Below, in pieces: positions 14,450-22,142 of a DNA stretch of 53,073 nucleotides (its first letter is position 1; every line of letters begins with the position of its first letter). The DNA is taken from contig NZ_CP115453.1 in NCBI RefSeq assembly GCF_027627435.1, positions 1-53,073 on the forward strand. The letters run 5' to 3'. Position numbers and translations under genes: made by a program. The notes beneath the pieces are model-generated. The model had not been told where the DNA came from and ran no database searches. It worked only from the letters and a program-made list of their open reading frames with translations. This DNA is from Kitasatospora cathayae (lineage in GTDB: Bacteria; Actinomycetota; Actinomycetes; Streptomycetales; Streptomycetaceae).

Positions 14450-15397
14450 GTGTTCATGCCCTTCCGTGACCGTCGGCGCTGGCGCGCCGCCCGCACCGCC
14501 GCCGACCTCGGCGAGCTCACCGCCCAGTGGCTCGAAGGCAGCCTCTCCTACCACCCGGCCGTCGGCCGCACCGGCCCCGACACGGAGACCACCGGTAACC
14601 CGCAGCTCCTCGCCGCCCTCCTGCTCGCCAACCGCTCCGGCTACATCACCCAGTTCTCCCAGCCCGGCGACTACGACTTGGGCGCCGACGGCGTGTGGTC
14701 CCAGATCGCCACCGTCTCCGGCTTCGTCACCGACCCCGACGTGCTGAACCGGCTGCGGGGCGCGGCTGGGGAGTGGGGCCTGCAGATCCGCGAATACCGC
14801 AGCACCTACCTCGGCCCGCTGCCCGAGCCGATCGTCGTCACCGACCGCCCCGGCAGCCTCCACACCCTGGCCGGCCGAGCCCTCACCGGCCGCGAGGTCC
14901 GTCGAACCTGGCACGGCGCCAGCCGGACGGCCGTACGCGCGATGGAGCGGGCCTGGCAAGTCACCCTCGCCGAGGCCGGCTACAGCTCCGGCGGCCTCCT
15001 CTGGCGGGCCCTCACCGACGCCCTGGGTGAACCGGCCGCCTGCGAGCAGTGGGCCTGCACCCCGTACGAGCCCTGCCGCGAGGACGGCTGCTGGCTCACC
15101 ACCCACGGTGCCGAGACGCTCTGCCGGGCCTGCGCCTACGGCAACCCCGGCTTCGACGCGCCGGACGACTACGACGACCAGGACCACGACTTCGAGGACT
15201 TCAGCGGCGAACCCGAAGAGTCCGAGTGCGACCTGTGCGGCGCCCCGTTCTACGGCTCCCGCCGGTACTGCACCGAGGCCTGCGAGGAGGCCGACGCCCC
15301 CGAGCCCGGCCACCCCGCCGACATCGGGGCCGAGACCGACGTCGAGCACTTCACGGTCCTGGCCGAGGACCCCTGGACCACCGCGCCCCGCACCTGA
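14450..15397 (+). CDS. DUF6919-like protein with C-terminal zinc ribbon
   Basis: In this 315-aa protein the N-terminal domain (about 9-150; note RRWRAARTAADLGELTAQWLEG, then LLLANRSGYITQFSQPG, VSGFVTDPDVLNRLR) matches my recollection of DUF6919, an actinobacterial phage/plasmid family of unknown function. The C-terminal third is acidic and contains Cys pairs (SECDLCGAPFYGSRRYCTEACEE), a likely zinc ribbon, plus earlier Cys-rich segments (CEQWACTPYEPCREDGC). A GG-rich leader precedes the GTG at 14450. It is probably co-transcribed with the HExxH gene. Confidence 0.65.
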   Translation: MFMPFRDRRRWRAARTAADLGELTAQWLEGSLSYHPAVGRTGPDTETTGNPQLLAALLLANRSGYITQFSQPGDYDLGADGVWSQIATVSGFVTDPDVLNRLRGAAGEWGLQIREYRSTYLGPLPEPIVVTDRPGSLHTLAGRALTGREVRRTWHGASRTAVRAMERAWQVTLAEAGYSSGGLLWRALTDALGEPAACEQWACTPYEPCREDGCWLTTHGAETLCRACAYGNPGFDAPDDYDDQDHDFEDFSGEPEESECDLCGAPFYGSRRYCTEACEEADAPEPGHPADIGAETDVEHFTVLAEDPWTTAPRT

Positions 15398-15416
15398 CCG
15401 CCGGTCACCGACCGGC

Positions 15417-15457
15417 GCCGGGGCGGCCGCATCCCTGCCCGGGCCGGCCGCCCCGGC
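15417..15457 (+). terminator. Intergenic hairpin GCCGGGGCGGCCG
   Basis: A 13-bp perfect stem (15417-15429 with 15445-15457) lies after the DUF6919-like gene. It is the third close copy of the CCGGGGCGGCCG hairpin seen at 10581 and 13166. Confidence 0.55.
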
Positions 15458-15496
15458 ATCCCTCGCCCGCAATCCAGCACGGAGAGGACACCCACC

Positions 15497-16204
15497 ATGG
15501 CACCCGCACCCGCCGACCTCATAGACCGCGCCCGCCGACACCTGGAGGCCCACGCCCGCACCTGGGCCTCCGACCTGGACGAGGACGCCGGCCCCCGCGC
15601 CGCCTGGTACATCCACCACGACCTGGCCGCGCTGCTGCCGCTCCTGCAGGAGACCCTCGCCGACCGAGACCGCCTCGCCGCCCGCCTGCAGACCGCCCGC
15701 CGCGACCCGCTCACCGGCCTCGTCACCCGCCAGGCCTGGACCGAGCGCGCCGAGCAGCTCGCCGCCGCCGGCCCCGCCGTGGTGCTCCTGGTCGACCTCG
15801 ACCACTTCAAGCCGATCAACGACCGGCACGGGCACGCCGCCGGAGACGCCGTGCTCGCCGCCACCGCCCACCGCCTCGCCGACTGGTGCGGCCCGGCCGG
15901 GTGCGCCGGACGCCTCGGCGGAGACGAGTTCGTCGCCGCCGTTCCGGACGACCGCGGCGACATCGCCGAGCGCGTGACGAAACTGCATGACGCACTCGCC
16001 CGGCCGGTCGACCACCGGGGCCGCCTCCTGCAGGTCGGCGCCTCCATCGGCGCGGCCGCGCTCACCGACCTCGCGGTGCCGACCGTCTCCGCCGCCCTGG
16101 AGGCCGCCGACCACGCGATGTACCGCAGCAAGAAGCGCGGCCGCCGCGGACGGCGCTGGCCCACCCCGCTGACCCTCGCCCACACCCTGCGCCGGGCCGC
16201 CTGA
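15497..16204 (+). CDS. GGDEF-domain protein (putative diguanylate cyclase)
   Basis: The 235-aa protein has an N-terminal helical region (about 1-65) followed by a GGDEF domain. Its features are RRDPLTGLVTRQAW, LLVDLDHFKPINDRHGHAAGD (cut here into its metal and base-binding parts VDLDHF and NDRHGHAAGD), the intact catalytic loop RLGGDEF (139-145), and the late ADHAMYRSKKRG. Such enzymes make cyclic di-GMP from two GTP; in Streptomyces c-di-GMP controls BldD and development. The RxxD inhibitory site normally just before GGDEF is absent. There is no membrane or sensor domain. It overlaps the next start by one base (TGATG). It could let the element influence host differentiation, but that is inference. 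Confidence 0.85.
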   Translation: MAPAPADLIDRARRHLEAHARTWASDLDEDAGPRAAWYIHHDLAALLPLLQETLADRDRLAARLQTARRDPLTGLVTRQAWTERAEQLAAAGPAVVLLVDLDHFKPINDRHGHAAGDAVLAATAHRLADWCGPAGCAGRLGGDEFVAAVPDDRGDIAERVTKLHDALARPVDHRGRLLQVGASIGAAALTDLAVPTVSAALEAADHAMYRSKKRGRRGRRWPTPLTLAHTLRRAA

Positions 16205-17055
16205 TGCCCGCCGCACCCGAACGCGACTCCTCCATCCCGACCCGCGCCGTCACCACCGCCGACCAGCGCGCCGCCGCCCTCGTCTGCGCGGCGAACGCCA
16301 CAGGGCCGAGCGACCTGCGCCTGCTCCTGGACGCCCTCGGCCTCGCCCCCGGCCCGGCCGACCCCGCCACCACCCCCATTGCCCCCAACAGGACCAACAC
16401 CCCCAACACCGTCGCCGCCCGGCGGCCGAACCCCGAGGGAACGCCCATGGCCACCAGCCCGAACGCCTACACCGCCGTCGCGCTGTCGATGCGCAACGAC
16501 GGCCGCACCGCCGAGGAGATCGCCGACGAGATCCGCATCCCGCTGGACGAGGTCCACCAGATGCTCGCGGCGAACCCGCCCGCCGGCGGCCTGGTCGCCA
16601 CCGTCACCCCGCCCACCCCGGCGGTCGACCTCACCGACCCGGCCCCCGTCACCGTCCCGGTCGAACTCATCGAGGACGTCACCGCGGACCAGGTCCTCAA
16701 CGAGCTCATCGCCTGGGGCCAGGCCCACGGAGACACGGCCGTGCGCCAGCACGCAGCCGCCGTCCGCGCCGGCATCACCGCCCTGCGCAAGCGGCGCGCC
16801 ACCGACGACGAGCTCCACGCCGCGCAGAGCCAGATCCAGCACCTGGAGGAACAGCTGCAGGCGCTGCGCGGGCGGGTGGCCGAGCTCCAGCCCGAGCAGA
16901 GCGCCCCGCGCCGCAAGCCCAAGCGCGACTACGACCCCAAGACCGTCCGCGCCTGGGCCGCCACCCAGGGCATCACCGTCGCCCCGGCGGGCATCGTGCC
17001 CGGCCACGTCGTCGACGCCTGGCGCAAGGCCACCGGCCACGGCCTGGCGGCCTGA
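16204..17055 (+). CDS. DNA-binding protein with HTH and Lsr2-like C-terminal domain
   Basis: The frame encodes up to 283 aa from ATG 16204, coupled to the GGDEF gene. A second well-placed start (ATG 16447, GAGGGAA upstream) would give 202 aa. The dispersed repeat lies between the two and is translated in the long form as IAPNRTNTPNT. The first part contains DLRLLLDALGLA; next come an HTH (RNDGRTAEEIADEIRIPLDE), a coiled coil (about residues 205-235, QSQIQHLEEQLQALRGRV) and a C-terminal YDPKTVRAWAATQGITVAPAG segment. That segment resembles the Lsr2 DNA-binding tail but has AGI where Lsr2 has its RGR hook. It is probably a nucleoid-type or regulatory protein. Confidence 0.7.
   Translation: MPAAPERDSSIPTRAVTTADQRAAALVCAANATGPSDLRLLLDALGLAPGPADPATTPIAPNRTNTPNTVAARRPNPEGTPMATSPNAYTAVALSMRNDGRTAEEIADEIRIPLDEVHQMLAANPPAGGLVATVTPPTPAVDLTDPAPVTVPVELIEDVTADQVLNELIAWGQAHGDTAVRQHAAAVRAGITALRKRRATDDELHAAQSQIQHLEEQLQALRGRVAELQPEQSAPRRKPKRDYDPKTVRAWAATQGITVAPAGIVPGHVVDAWRKATGHGLAA
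16376..16411 (+). repeat. Dispersed GTTGGACC-family element inside a reading frame
   Basis: ATTGCCCCCAACAGG followed by ACCAACACCCCCAACACC belongs to the dispersed element family. It lies between the two possible starts of the Lsr2-like gene. Most other copies are intergenic, which slightly favours the downstream start at 16447. Confidence 0.5.
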
Positions 17056-17070
17056 CCGGCGGCACCCGCC

Positions 17071-17427
17071 ATGCCGATCCGCCCGGAGAACCGCCACCGG
17101 TACCCGGCCGACTGGCCGGACATCTCCCTCGCGATCAAACAGCGCGGCGGCTGGCAGTGCGAATGCCTGGGCGAATGCGGCCGGGGAACCCACCCCGGCC
17201 GCTGCCCCAACCACCACGGCGAGCCCGCCTACGGCACCGGCTCCACCGTCGTGCTGACCACCGCGCACCTCGACCACACGCCGGAGAACTGCGACCCGGC
17301 CAACCTCCGCTCGATGTGCCAGGGCTGCCACCTGCACCACGACCGCGACCACCACCGCGAGACCGCCGCCGCCACCCGCCGGGCCGCCCGCGAGAAGGCC
17401 GGCCAGCTGTCCTTCTTCGACACCTGA
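17071..17427 (+). CDS. HNH-like nuclease, 118 aa
   Basis: The protein has the order of a Cys/His HNH module: WQCECLGECGRG and CPNHHG near the N terminus, LTTAHLDHTPENCDPANLRSM with the central HLDH and Asn, and CQGCHLHHDR at the end. These HNH folds bind a divalent metal and nick or cut DNA. The lack of any other domain makes it a small stand-alone enzyme of the sort found in phages and plasmids. The ATG lies 16 nt after the Lsr2-like gene. A strong hairpin follows. Confidence 0.78.
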   Translation: MPIRPENRHRYPADWPDISLAIKQRGGWQCECLGECGRGTHPGRCPNHHGEPAYGTGSTVVLTTAHLDHTPENCDPANLRSMCQGCHLHHDRDHHRETAAATRRAAREKAGQLSFFDT

Positions 17428-17439
17428 CCACCCACCACG

Positions 17440-17475
17440 CCCATCAGGTCCAACACCCCTGTTGGACCTGATGGG
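17440..17475 (+). terminator. Perfect 16-bp hairpin with GGTCCAAC core
   Basis: CCCATCAGGTCCAACA (17440-17455) pairs perfectly with TGTTGGACCTGATGGG (17460-17475) around a CCCC loop, 13 nt after a stop codon. It is a strong terminator-like structure and a member of the dispersed GTTGGACC family. Confidence 0.72.
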
Positions 17476-17519
17476 CCCAACACCACCCCGCTCCATCTCC
17501 CGCGCCTGGAAGGGCACCC

Positions 17520-18011
17520 ATGGACCTGACCCCCATCGCCTGGCCGTTCAAAACAGGCGTCAACTCGCTCGGCGAGCCCATCGAGGAGCTCTGGCTCCCC
17601 GACCCCGCCAACCCGCAGGACCTGATCGACCACGCCTTCGAGATCCCCTACGGCCTGCCCGTCACCTGGCTCCAGGACGACCAGGGCGACGAGATCGCCT
17701 TCATGGCGCTCGGGCACCACGCCCGGAACTGGCGCCGCCTGGTCGCCACCGCCAACCGGCACATGCGCCACGAGTACGGCTGGGCCAACCTCCTGGACGA
17801 CACCACCCCCGGCGTGCTGAGCAGCCTGCGCCGACCGACCGAGACCTGGGTCGCCTTCGCCATCCCGCTCGACCACAGCGCCGTCCCGGTCACCCTCCTC
17901 GACCTCAAGGCCGCCCTGGACAACCCCGACCGCCTGCGCCGCCTGGCCGCCGACCTCCGGTTCCAGATCGCCGACCTCCAAGCCCAGCTCGCCGAACACG
18001 CCGCCCGGTAG
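17520..18011 (+). CDS. Hypothetical protein, 163 aa
   Basis: This is a soluble alpha/beta protein with a Trp-rich middle (VTWLQDDQGDEIAFMALGHHARNWRRLV) and a C-terminal coiled-coil-prone helix (FQIADLQAQLAEHAAR). I do not recognise a family. It starts at an ATG after a possible GGAAGGG. It is followed after 9 nt by the next gene, with which it is probably co-transcribed. Confidence 0.65.
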   Translation: MDLTPIAWPFKTGVNSLGEPIEELWLPDPANPQDLIDHAFEIPYGLPVTWLQDDQGDEIAFMALGHHARNWRRLVATANRHMRHEYGWANLLDDTTPGVLSSLRRPTETWVAFAIPLDHSAVPVTLLDLKAALDNPDRLRRLAADLRFQIADLQAQLAEHAAR

Positions 18012-18020
18012 GAGCACCCG

Positions 18021-18578
18021 ATGCCGAACCCGACGAAGGTGGAGCCGGCCCGCGCACTCCTGCGGGCCGGCCTGAGCAACAGCGCCATCGCCCGCCAGCT
18101 GCGCATGGACAAGCACGACGTCGCCAAGCTGCGAGCCGAGATGGGCCTGGCGAACGTCCCGGCGCAGCCGCTGACCGTCGAACAGAAGTGGCGCCAGCGC
18201 GTGCGCGAGCTGCCCGGCGGCCACCTGGAGTGGACCGGCGAGCGGCAGCGCACCAGCGGAACCCCGGTGATGCGTCACTCCGGCCAGTGCTACACCGCGG
18301 CCCGTATCGCCTACCGGATCCAGCACGGCAGCGACCCGGCCGGCCACGCCGCACCGGGCTGCGGCCTCACGCACTGCGTCGCCCCCGGGCACATCGACGA
18401 CACCGCCCGTCGTCAGCGCGACCGAGCCGCTCTGCGGATCGTCCTGGGCAGCCCGCAGCGCCCCAGCCGCTGCCGTCACGGCCACGACCAGGCCGAGCAC
18501 GGCCGATTCGGCCCGGACGGCGTCGCGTACTGCGCCGCCTGCAAGACCGACCGCAGGAGCGCCAGCCCCAAGAACTGA
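18021..18578 (+). CDS. HTH plus HNH-like protein, 185 aa
   Basis: The N terminus is an HTH (ARALLRAGLSNSAIARQLRM, then DKHDVAKLRAEMGL), like resolvase or homing-endonuclease DNA-binding units. The middle has the pattern GGHLEWTGERQ, YTAARIAYRIQHG, GCGLTHCVAPGHIDD, typical of His-Me finger/HNH enzymes of phages, with later Cys/His (CRHGHDQ, YCAACK). I infer a site-specific nuclease or DNA-binding protein. It is the second HNH-like gene within 1.5 kb. Confidence 0.68.
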   Translation: MPNPTKVEPARALLRAGLSNSAIARQLRMDKHDVAKLRAEMGLANVPAQPLTVEQKWRQRVRELPGGHLEWTGERQRTSGTPVMRHSGQCYTAARIAYRIQHGSDPAGHAAPGCGLTHCVAPGHIDDTARRQRDRAALRIVLGSPQRPSRCRHGHDQAEHGRFGPDGVAYCAACKTDRRSASPKN

Positions 18579-18610
18579 AACCACCCGAACCCGTTTCCGC
18601 ACATCCGTCA

Positions 18611-18632
18611 GGCCTGTTAGACCCAACAGGCC
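18611..18632 (+). repeat. Dispersed GTTGGACC-family element (GGCCTGTT stem)
   Basis: GGCCTGTT (18611-18618) pairs with AACAGGCC (18625-18632) around the loop AGACCC. The element lies between a stop codon and the SD (GGAAGGA) of the next gene. Confidence 0.58.
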
Positions 18633-18654
18633 CAACCAGGAAGGACATGCGCCG

Positions 18655-19305
18655 ATGCCCTACTCCCCCGACACCGGCGACCTGCTGCCGCCGATCGTGA
18701 CGATCTGCGGCAGCACCCGCTTCTGGCAGCACATGGCCGAGGCCGCGCTCCAGGAGACCGCCGCCGGCCGCATGGTCCTGGCCCCCGGTGTCGACATGCG
18801 CCAGCAGAACCCGCTGTTGGACGACCCGGCCACCGCCGAGAAGCTCAAGGCCAGGCTCGACGCCCTGCACCTGGCCAAGATCGGCACCGCCGACGAGGTC
18901 CTGGTCGTCACCGACGACCAGCTCTACCTCGGCGAGTCGACCTGCCGGGAGGTGCTCTTCGCCGAGGCACTCGACGTCCCGGTCCGCTACTGGGTGGCCG
19001 GCCGCGGCCGGATCGGCGAGAGCACCCTTGGCCCCACCCGGGCCGAAGCGCAGTGGCAGACCACCTTCGGCCAGCTCTCCACGGTGGCGCCGACCGGCGC
19101 CGACCGAACCGACCTGCTCGCCCTCGCCGCCGCCGACCTGGCAGTCGCCGAGCACGGCTTCACCGCAACGCTCGCCGACCTGCAGCACGCCGCCCGCAAC
19201 CGCCTCGGCGTTGGCGCCGACCTCCCGGCCGACCGGGCCCAGGCGGCACTCGCCACCCGCACCGAGGGCACCCCCACCACCGCCTTCCTGCTCCGCGAGA
19301 AGTAG
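18655..19305 (+). CDS. Nucleoside 2-deoxyribosyltransferase-fold protein
   Basis: The 216-aa protein begins with VTICGSTRFWQHMAEAALQ (GSTRF motif). It continues with LDALHLAKIGTADEVLVVTD and TCREVLFAEAL, the order expected of the NDT/DUF4406 fold. In that fold a strand-loop binds nucleoside and a Glu near the end of the second motif acts as nucleophile. The C-terminal 90 residues form an extra helical region of unknown role. It could modify or hydrolyse nucleosides or nucleotide signals. A different NDT-like protein is encoded at 37467-37970. Confidence 0.68.
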   Translation: MPYSPDTGDLLPPIVTICGSTRFWQHMAEAALQETAAGRMVLAPGVDMRQQNPLLDDPATAEKLKARLDALHLAKIGTADEVLVVTDDQLYLGESTCREVLFAEALDVPVRYWVAGRGRIGESTLGPTRAEAQWQTTFGQLSTVAPTGADRTDLLALAAADLAVAEHGFTATLADLQHAARNRLGVGADLPADRAQAALATRTEGTPTTAFLLREK

Positions 19306-19415
19306 CCGGCCCACTTTCCGCAGACCAGTCCCACCTGTCCGACCAACCCGCAAAGATGAGAGTCGGGGGCCGCCTGCCGGCGGCCCCCGACGACGTTCAC
19401 GAAAGGCTCGCACTC

Positions 19416-20093
19416 ATGGGCGATCCCACGACCACCATCCTGCTTCCCCAGATCGACAGCTGGCTCGACCCGTTCGCCGCCCTCGAGGAGCCGCTGCTCC
19501 TGCAGCTTCGACCGCTGCCCGACGTCGACCCGGACGAACAGTGGCAGCTTCCCGCGACGCTGTATGGCGACGCCGTCTACGAGGCCTGGTCGCGGATCGT
19601 GGACGCCATTCCGGCCGCGCTGCGCGAGCGGGCCTGGGCGAAGACGTACGACCCCCTGCCCGGCGAGCTCACCCTCCTCGCCCCCGACGGCCGGTACGAG
19701 CACGCCCCGCTCTACGCCGCCACGGTCGCCAAGACCGACATCGACCGGCTCGCGGGCCTCCTCGACCACCTCCGGCGCGCGGCTAAAGGCGACAGCGATA
19801 CCGGCGACCTCGACGAGATCCTGCGGCTCACCGCCAGCCACCGCTCCGAGCACCAGCAGCAGGTGAGCGTCGAGGACGTCGTCCAGTCCGTCGCCGCGGT
19901 CCTCGCCGTTCTGCAGCAGCGGCCCGACGCCGACACCGAACTCCTCCTGGCCGTGGTCGAGCCCGCCGAGCCCGGCGCCCGCATCACCCTGACCGACGAG
20001 CAGGAAGCCGCCTACCAGCGCGTCATCGACCGCTTCATCGCCGCCACCGCCACTTCCAGGCACGACGCCGAAACCACCCGCTTCACCGTCTGA
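19416..20093 (+). CDS. Hypothetical protein, 225 aa
   Basis: This acidic, helical soluble protein (TDIDRLAGLLDHLRRAAKG, VEDVVQSVAAVLAVLQQ) lacks recognisable motifs. The start is ATG 19416 with GAAAGG about 9 nt upstream; the frame is open further upstream only through the preceding gene. A short hairpin (CGGGGGCCGCC...GGCGGCCCCCG near 19365-19389) precedes it. Function unknown. Confidence 0.65.
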   Translation: MGDPTTTILLPQIDSWLDPFAALEEPLLLQLRPLPDVDPDEQWQLPATLYGDAVYEAWSRIVDAIPAALRERAWAKTYDPLPGELTLLAPDGRYEHAPLYAATVAKTDIDRLAGLLDHLRRAAKGDSDTGDLDEILRLTASHRSEHQQQVSVEDVVQSVAAVLAVLQQRPDADTELLLAVVEPAEPGARITLTDEQEAAYQRVIDRFIAATATSRHDAETTRFTV

Positions 20094-20106
20094 AGGGCCG
20101 CCCCGG

Positions 20107-20421
20107 ATGAACCTCACGGAACTCGAGAAGCAGTTCCCGAACGACGTCGCCACGTGGCGCGAGGCCGGGATCGAGCTCTCCGACGACGCAGCCCACGGCA
20201 TGGTCCGGGTGCTGCGCCAAGGCGAGCCGATCGGCATCGTCCGCGACAGCGACCGCTTCCCCGACCGATTCGAGTACTGCGCCCTGATCACCGACTCCTG
20301 GCCGGTGGCGTTCCCGGTCGGCTTCCTGCCGCCCGACCCGGTCAAGGCACTGGACGGCGAACGCGCACGCTGGCTGTCACCGCCGGCGCCGGGTCCCGGA
20401 TGGATGGAGGACGCCGAATGA
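20107..20421 (+). CDS. Hypothetical protein, 104 aa
   Basis: This is a small soluble protein (LTELEKQFPNDVATWREAG, WPVAFPVGFLPPDP). No family is recognised. It starts 13 nt after the previous stop. Its own stop overlaps an ATG (ATGA) in the frame of the next gene, suggesting one transcript with the possible toxin-antitoxin pair downstream. Confidence 0.58.
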   Translation: MNLTELEKQFPNDVATWREAGIELSDDAAHGMVRVLRQGEPIGIVRDSDRFPDRFEYCALITDSWPVAFPVGFLPPDPVKALDGERARWLSPPAPGPGWMEDAE

Positions 20422-20462
20422 CGAGCGCCCCGGCTACGGTGGCTGGCAGGAGGTACACCACC

Positions 20463-20765
20463 ATGAGCGTCCAGCCCGTGCACCACCAGAGCGACCCGGA
20501 GCCCCGCGTCCCGCGCACCGCGGACGGCATCGCCGCTGTGCTCACCGGAGCCCGGAGGATGGAGTTCTACCGGGAGCTCGGGCAGGCCGAGATCGGCGAG
20601 GTCGAGGGCGTGCTGCTCCGCTGGTGGTGCGAGGCGATGCTCGACACCGACCCGGAGCAGGACCGGATCATCCAGGCGGCCCGCTCCGGGACCCTGCCGA
20701 CCGGCACCATGGACGACGTCTTCCGGCGCCGCAGGGAGCGGGGCGGGGAGATGCCGGGTGAGTGA
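20463..20765 (+). CDS. DUF6247-like protein, possible antitoxin
   Basis: From ATG 20463 (CAGGAGG 9 nt upstream) the product has 100 aa; an upstream ATG at 20418 (ATGA overlap) would give 115 aa. Features are a disordered head (HHQSDPEPRVPRTADGI) and a helical body (MEFYRELGQAEIGEVEGVLLRWWCEAML). A basic tail (FRRRRERG) follows. This resembles DUF6247, a small actinobacterial family usually found just upstream of a RelE-like gene. It overlaps the next gene by 8 nt, the tight coupling expected of an antitoxin-toxin pair. The assignment is by resemblance and context. Confidence 0.6.
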   Translation: MSVQPVHHQSDPEPRVPRTADGIAAVLTGARRMEFYRELGQAEIGEVEGVLLRWWCEAMLDTDPEQDRIIQAARSGTLPTGTMDDVFRRRRERGGEMPGE

Positions 20766-21027
20766 CGAGGACGACCTGTGGCCGGTCGAGGCCTCCGAGG
20801 CGGTCCAGGCCGCACTCGAGGACCCGGCCCTGTCTGCGGAGCTGTTCAGCGCGGTGGTCGCCCTGACGGTCGCCATCGCCGAGGACCCCTGGCTGAAGGA
20901 CAGCACCGCCCGCGACAGCGCCGGCGACTGGCGCCGACTGCCGATCCCCGGCGGCCGCGGCCTGGTCGAGTACGTCATCTCCGAGGCCGACCACATGGTG
21001 CGGCTGACGCGGATCATTCCGCTCTGA
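20758..21027 (+). CDS. RelE/ParE-like small protein, possible toxin
   Basis: The 89-aa product is helical in its first half (ASEAVQAALEDPALSAELFSAVV) and ends with beta-like segments (DWRRLPIPGGRGLVEYVISEADHMVRLTRIIPL, read as three short strands). The ending resembles the core sheet of RelE/ParE-type toxins (R...Y.I...D..V.V..I). GTG 20758 lies inside the previous gene. If correct, it would cleave mRNA or poison gyrase, held in check by the upstream protein. A strong terminator follows, closing the long rightward operon. Confidence 0.55.
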   Translation: MSDEDDLWPVEASEAVQAALEDPALSAELFSAVVALTVAIAEDPWLKDSTARDSAGDWRRLPIPGGRGLVEYVISEADHMVRLTRIIPL

Positions 21028-21037
21028 AACCAGACCC

Positions 21038-21070
21038 CGAAGCCCCCGGCAGACCCTGCCGGGGGCTTCG
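21038..21070 (+). terminator. Strong hairpin terminator
   Basis: CGAAGCCCCCGGC (21038-21050) pairs perfectly with GCCGGGGGCTTCG (21058-21070) around AGACCCT, 11 nt after the stop codon of the RelE-like gene. This is the clearest transcription stop for the rightward gene series. Confidence 0.8.
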
Positions 21071-21164
21071 TGCTGGGCGACACCGCAGACGCCGACCACC
21101 GGCCTACGGGGCGGGGCTGTCCGTTTCCTGGGCCCGGTGGGCGAGCGTCCGTCAGGATGGGGTC

Positions 21165-21677
21165 ATGACGCTACTGCTCGACGACATGGCGGCCCGGCGG
21201 GACGCCGCGGCCGCCGGCCCTGACGGCTGGCACGAGGCGTGGGAACGGTCGGTGGCGCTGCTGTCCCCCACCTGGCGGCGCGGCATGCCGGACGGGGCGA
21301 GCTGGTACTGGGACAACATCGTCCGGGTCGACGGGTGCGCCGCCCTCGCGATGGCCTACTACCTGATCGCCCGCGGGGCCGGCCGGCCGGTGGACTCCGT
21401 CGCCATCACCGAGGTGATCGCCCTGATCCACGGCCCTGGGCTGACCTGGCGCGACATCCCCGGCCGCTGGGAGGACGCGATGCGGAGCCTGGGCCACGAC
21501 CCGGAGGACGCTGCGGACCCGGTCTCGGCCTGCTGGCAGGAACTACGGATCGACAACACCCCACCGCCGGACGCCCCCGACCACGTCCACATGGACACAA
21601 CCCGGCGCTGGGGACCGCAGTTCCTGGAGGGCCTGAACCTCGTCCTCCGTCGCGATCTGGGCATCGCCTTCGTCTGA
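21165..21677 (+). CDS. Hypothetical protein, 170 aa
   Basis: This soluble, Trp-rich acidic protein (WHEAWERSVALLSPTWRRG, WYWDNIVRVDGCAALAMAYYL) belongs to no family I recognise. It appears leaderless: a -10-like CAGGAT lies 6 nt before the ATG and no SD is visible, a common actinomycete arrangement. It follows the terminator and is therefore separately transcribed. Confidence 0.6.
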   Translation: MTLLLDDMAARRDAAAAGPDGWHEAWERSVALLSPTWRRGMPDGASWYWDNIVRVDGCAALAMAYYLIARGAGRPVDSVAITEVIALIHGPGLTWRDIPGRWEDAMRSLGHDPEDAADPVSACWQELRIDNTPPPDAPDHVHMDTTRRWGPQFLEGLNLVLRRDLGIAFV

Positions 21678-21784
21678 CAGCCAGCCCGAGCACATGGTCG
21701 ACCACCGCGGCGAGGCCGACGAGGACCTGGCCCGCCGACGCCTCCGGCCGACCCCTACGTCCGCGAGTCCGGCAGGATGGCCGG

Positions 21785-22030
21785 GTGACAGAACATCAGC
21801 AGCCCAGGCGCCAGCTGTGGACCGGACAGCGGACCGTCCCGGCGCCCGAGGGCAGCAGGCGCCGGGACGCCTGGAGCACTCCCCTCTTCGGCCCGCCGAA
21901 CACCGCCGCAGACCGCGTACAGCCGGATCCTGGACCGCCAGCAGCCGCCCCTGGCCGAAGGACACTGGGACCGGGCTTCAACCGGGAAGACGGCCCCCAC
22001 AACACGCCGGACCAGGATTGCGTCACCTAG
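21785..22030 (+). CDS. Small hypothetical protein, 81 aa
   Basis: This weak call starts at GTG 21785, 6 nt after CAGGAT, the same leaderless arrangement as the preceding gene. The product (TEHQQPRRQLWTGQRTVPAPEG) is Pro/Arg-rich and probably disordered. Codon bias is only moderately gene-like. Confidence 0.38.
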   Translation: MTEHQQPRRQLWTGQRTVPAPEGSRRRDAWSTPLFGPPNTAADRVQPDPGPPAAAPGRRTLGPGFNREDGPHNTPDQDCVT

Positions 22031-22070
22031 CACGTGGCGATGACGAAACGCCGGGAAACGGGCACCTGCC

Positions 22071-22097
22071 CCCGTTGGCCCCGTTAGGTCCAATACC
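22071..22097 (+). repeat. Dispersed element upstream of parA
   Basis: CCCGTTGGCCCCGTTAGGTC followed by CAATACCG is a member of the GTTGGACC/GGTCCAAC family, 45 nt before the parA start. With the strong copy downstream of the parA operon (23412-23464) it brackets the partition genes. Confidence 0.5.
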
Positions 22098-22142
22098 GTC
22101 GTGGGTGACCGCAACACCCGTCCGAGACGAGGAGACTCGCCC

